Assembly (NCBI GenBank): GCA_903863885.1
Contig: CAIPEB010000065.1
Span: 35,713 to 99,712 of the forward strand
Length of the DNA stretch: 64,000 bases
From: an uncultured Planctomycetaceae bacterium
GTDB lineage: Bacteria > Planctomycetota > Planctomycetia > Pirellulales > Pirellulaceae
Direction: 5' to 3'
Numbering within the stretch: position 1 is the first letter of the stretch; each line of letters opens with the position of its first letter. The notes beneath the pieces are model-generated. The model was not told where the DNA came from, ran no database searches, and worked only from the letters and a program-made list of their open reading frames with translations. Positions 63,351-64,000 of this stretch are shown one piece after another. The position numbers and the translations under genes are program-made.

Positions 63351-64000
63351 TCAATCGATGTCTGGCAATTCAGCCAGTGCGGCCTCGATCTTGTCCTGGG
63401 GATAGGCGAAGTCCTGCAGTTCGCCAGCGAAGAACCGGTCGTAGGATCCCAGGTCGCAGATGCCGTGTCCGCTGAAGTTGAAGAGAATGCAATCTTCGCG
63501 ATTCTCTTCGCGGCAGCGGATGGCTTCGTTGACCGCTGCGCGGATCGCATGCGACGTCTCGGGCGCTGCGATCAGCCCCTCGGTCGACGCAAAGAGGCGA
63601 GCCGCCTCGAAGCACTCGATCTGGTGGAACGCGATGGGTTCGATCAAGCCCAGCTTGACGCCAAGGCTGACCAGCGGAGCCATCCCGTGGTACCGCAGTC
63701 CGCCCGCGTGAATTCCCGGCGGAATATAGTTGTGGCCGAGGGTGTACATCTTCAGCAGCGGTGTGAGCTGCGACGTGTCGCCGAAATCGTAGCGATAATC
63801 GCCGCGGCTGAGCGTGGGACACGAGTGGGGTTCGGCGCCGACGAACCGGATCTCGCGGCCCTTCAAGCGATGCGGAATGAACGGGAACGTCAAGCCGGCG
63901 AAGTTGCTGCCGCCGCCGCAGCAGCCGATGACGACGTCCGGAAAGTCGCCCGCGATCTTCATCTGATGCTCGGCTTCCAGGCCGATCACGGTCTGGTGCA
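63351..64000 (-). CDS. TrpB2-like tryptophan synthase beta chain, 5' truncated by window edge
   Basis: The frame stays open to the right edge, so only the C-terminal 216 residues are visible. They contain HQTVIGLEAEHQM, the PLP phosphate-binding CCGGGSNFAGLTFPF (GGGSN), EPHSCPTLSRGDYRYDFGD, GLRYHGMAPLVS and FNFSGHGICDL. These are marks of the TrpB2 or TrpEb_2 type, which joins indole and serine to tryptophan without needing TrpA. The gene's start, with the catalytic lysine, lies beyond base 64000. It converges with the porin gene. Confidence 0.9.
   Translation of the reverse strand, partial: HQTVIGLEAEHQMKIAGDFPDVVIGCCGGGSNFAGLTFPFIPHRLKGREIRFVGAEPHSCPTLSRGDYRYDFGDTSQLTPLLKMYTLGHNYIPPGIHAGGLRYHGMAPLVSLGVKLGLIEPIAFHQIECFEAARLFASTEGLIAAPETSHAIRAAVNEAIRCREENREDCILFNFSGHGICDLGSYDRFFAGELQDFAYPQDKIEAALAELPDID

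Overview
This window is GC-rich chromosomal DNA that reads as a planctomycete (Planctomycetota, probably Pirellulales-like; this placement is inferred from content). The pointers are Cys-type sulfatases, secreted sugar-active enzymes with twin-arginine or Sec signals, a Gfo/Idh/MocA oxidoreductase with a Tat leader, a GH106-like rhamnosidase, a BBP2-type porin, an FtsK/SpoIIIE protein with a degenerate second ATPase module, and many short dispersed intergenic repeats. No transposase, integrase, phage gene, CRISPR array or rRNA was seen.

Layout. 0-5 kb: the 3' part of an FtsK-like ATPase, a HAD phosphatase and an MsbA-like ABC exporter. 5-24.7 kb: a surface-polysaccharide/LPS locus with about nine glycosyltransferases, two GT9 heptosyltransferase-like proteins, rmlD, an arabinose-5-phosphate isomerase (kdsD), two methyltransferases and an AsnB-type amidotransferase. 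It is arranged as several operons, some divergent and some convergent. 25-29 kb: a Tat-exported TIM-barrel protein, xylA, an SDR and a GNAT on the minus strand, then a secreted FAH-fold protein. 30-36 kb: a HerA-like ATPase, a membrane-anchored methyltransferase, a HAD hydrolase and a beta-CASP RNase. 36-40.6 kb: a sialidase-like beta-propeller and the [FeFe]-hydrogenase maturases hydG-hydF, then tRNA-Leu(GAG). 40.8-53.5 kb: a plus-strand row of secreted carbohydrate-active proteins (sulfatase, Tat propeller protein, heparinase II/III-like, GH106-like, Gfo/Idh/MocA). 53.8-56.3 kb: cydAB. 56.3-60 kb (minus): mannonate dehydratase, SDR and a second sulfatase. 60-64 kb: a B12/radical-SAM-type protein, a porin and the 3' part of a TrpB2-like gene.

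How the genes fit together. The glycosyltransferase block together with kdsD, the heptosyltransferases and the ABC exporter suggests synthesis and export of a Kdo/heptose-based LPS or related glycan. The sulfatases, rhamnosidase-like, lyase-like, xylose isomerase and mannonate dehydratase genes together would suit growth on a sulfated, rhamnose- and uronate-containing polysaccharide. HydG/HydF imply an [FeFe] hydrogenase encoded elsewhere, and bd oxidase implies microaerobic respiration, so the cell probably meets low oxygen.

The most unusual sequence-level content is between the genes. There are three copies of a ~146-bp palindromic element whose hairpins show a compensatory base-pair change, six loci with heptanucleotide tandem arrays, a 297-bp element bounded by an exact 27-bp inverted repeat, and several two-copy dispersed repeats. 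Shared -35/-10 promoter patterns and three good rho-independent terminators were also found.
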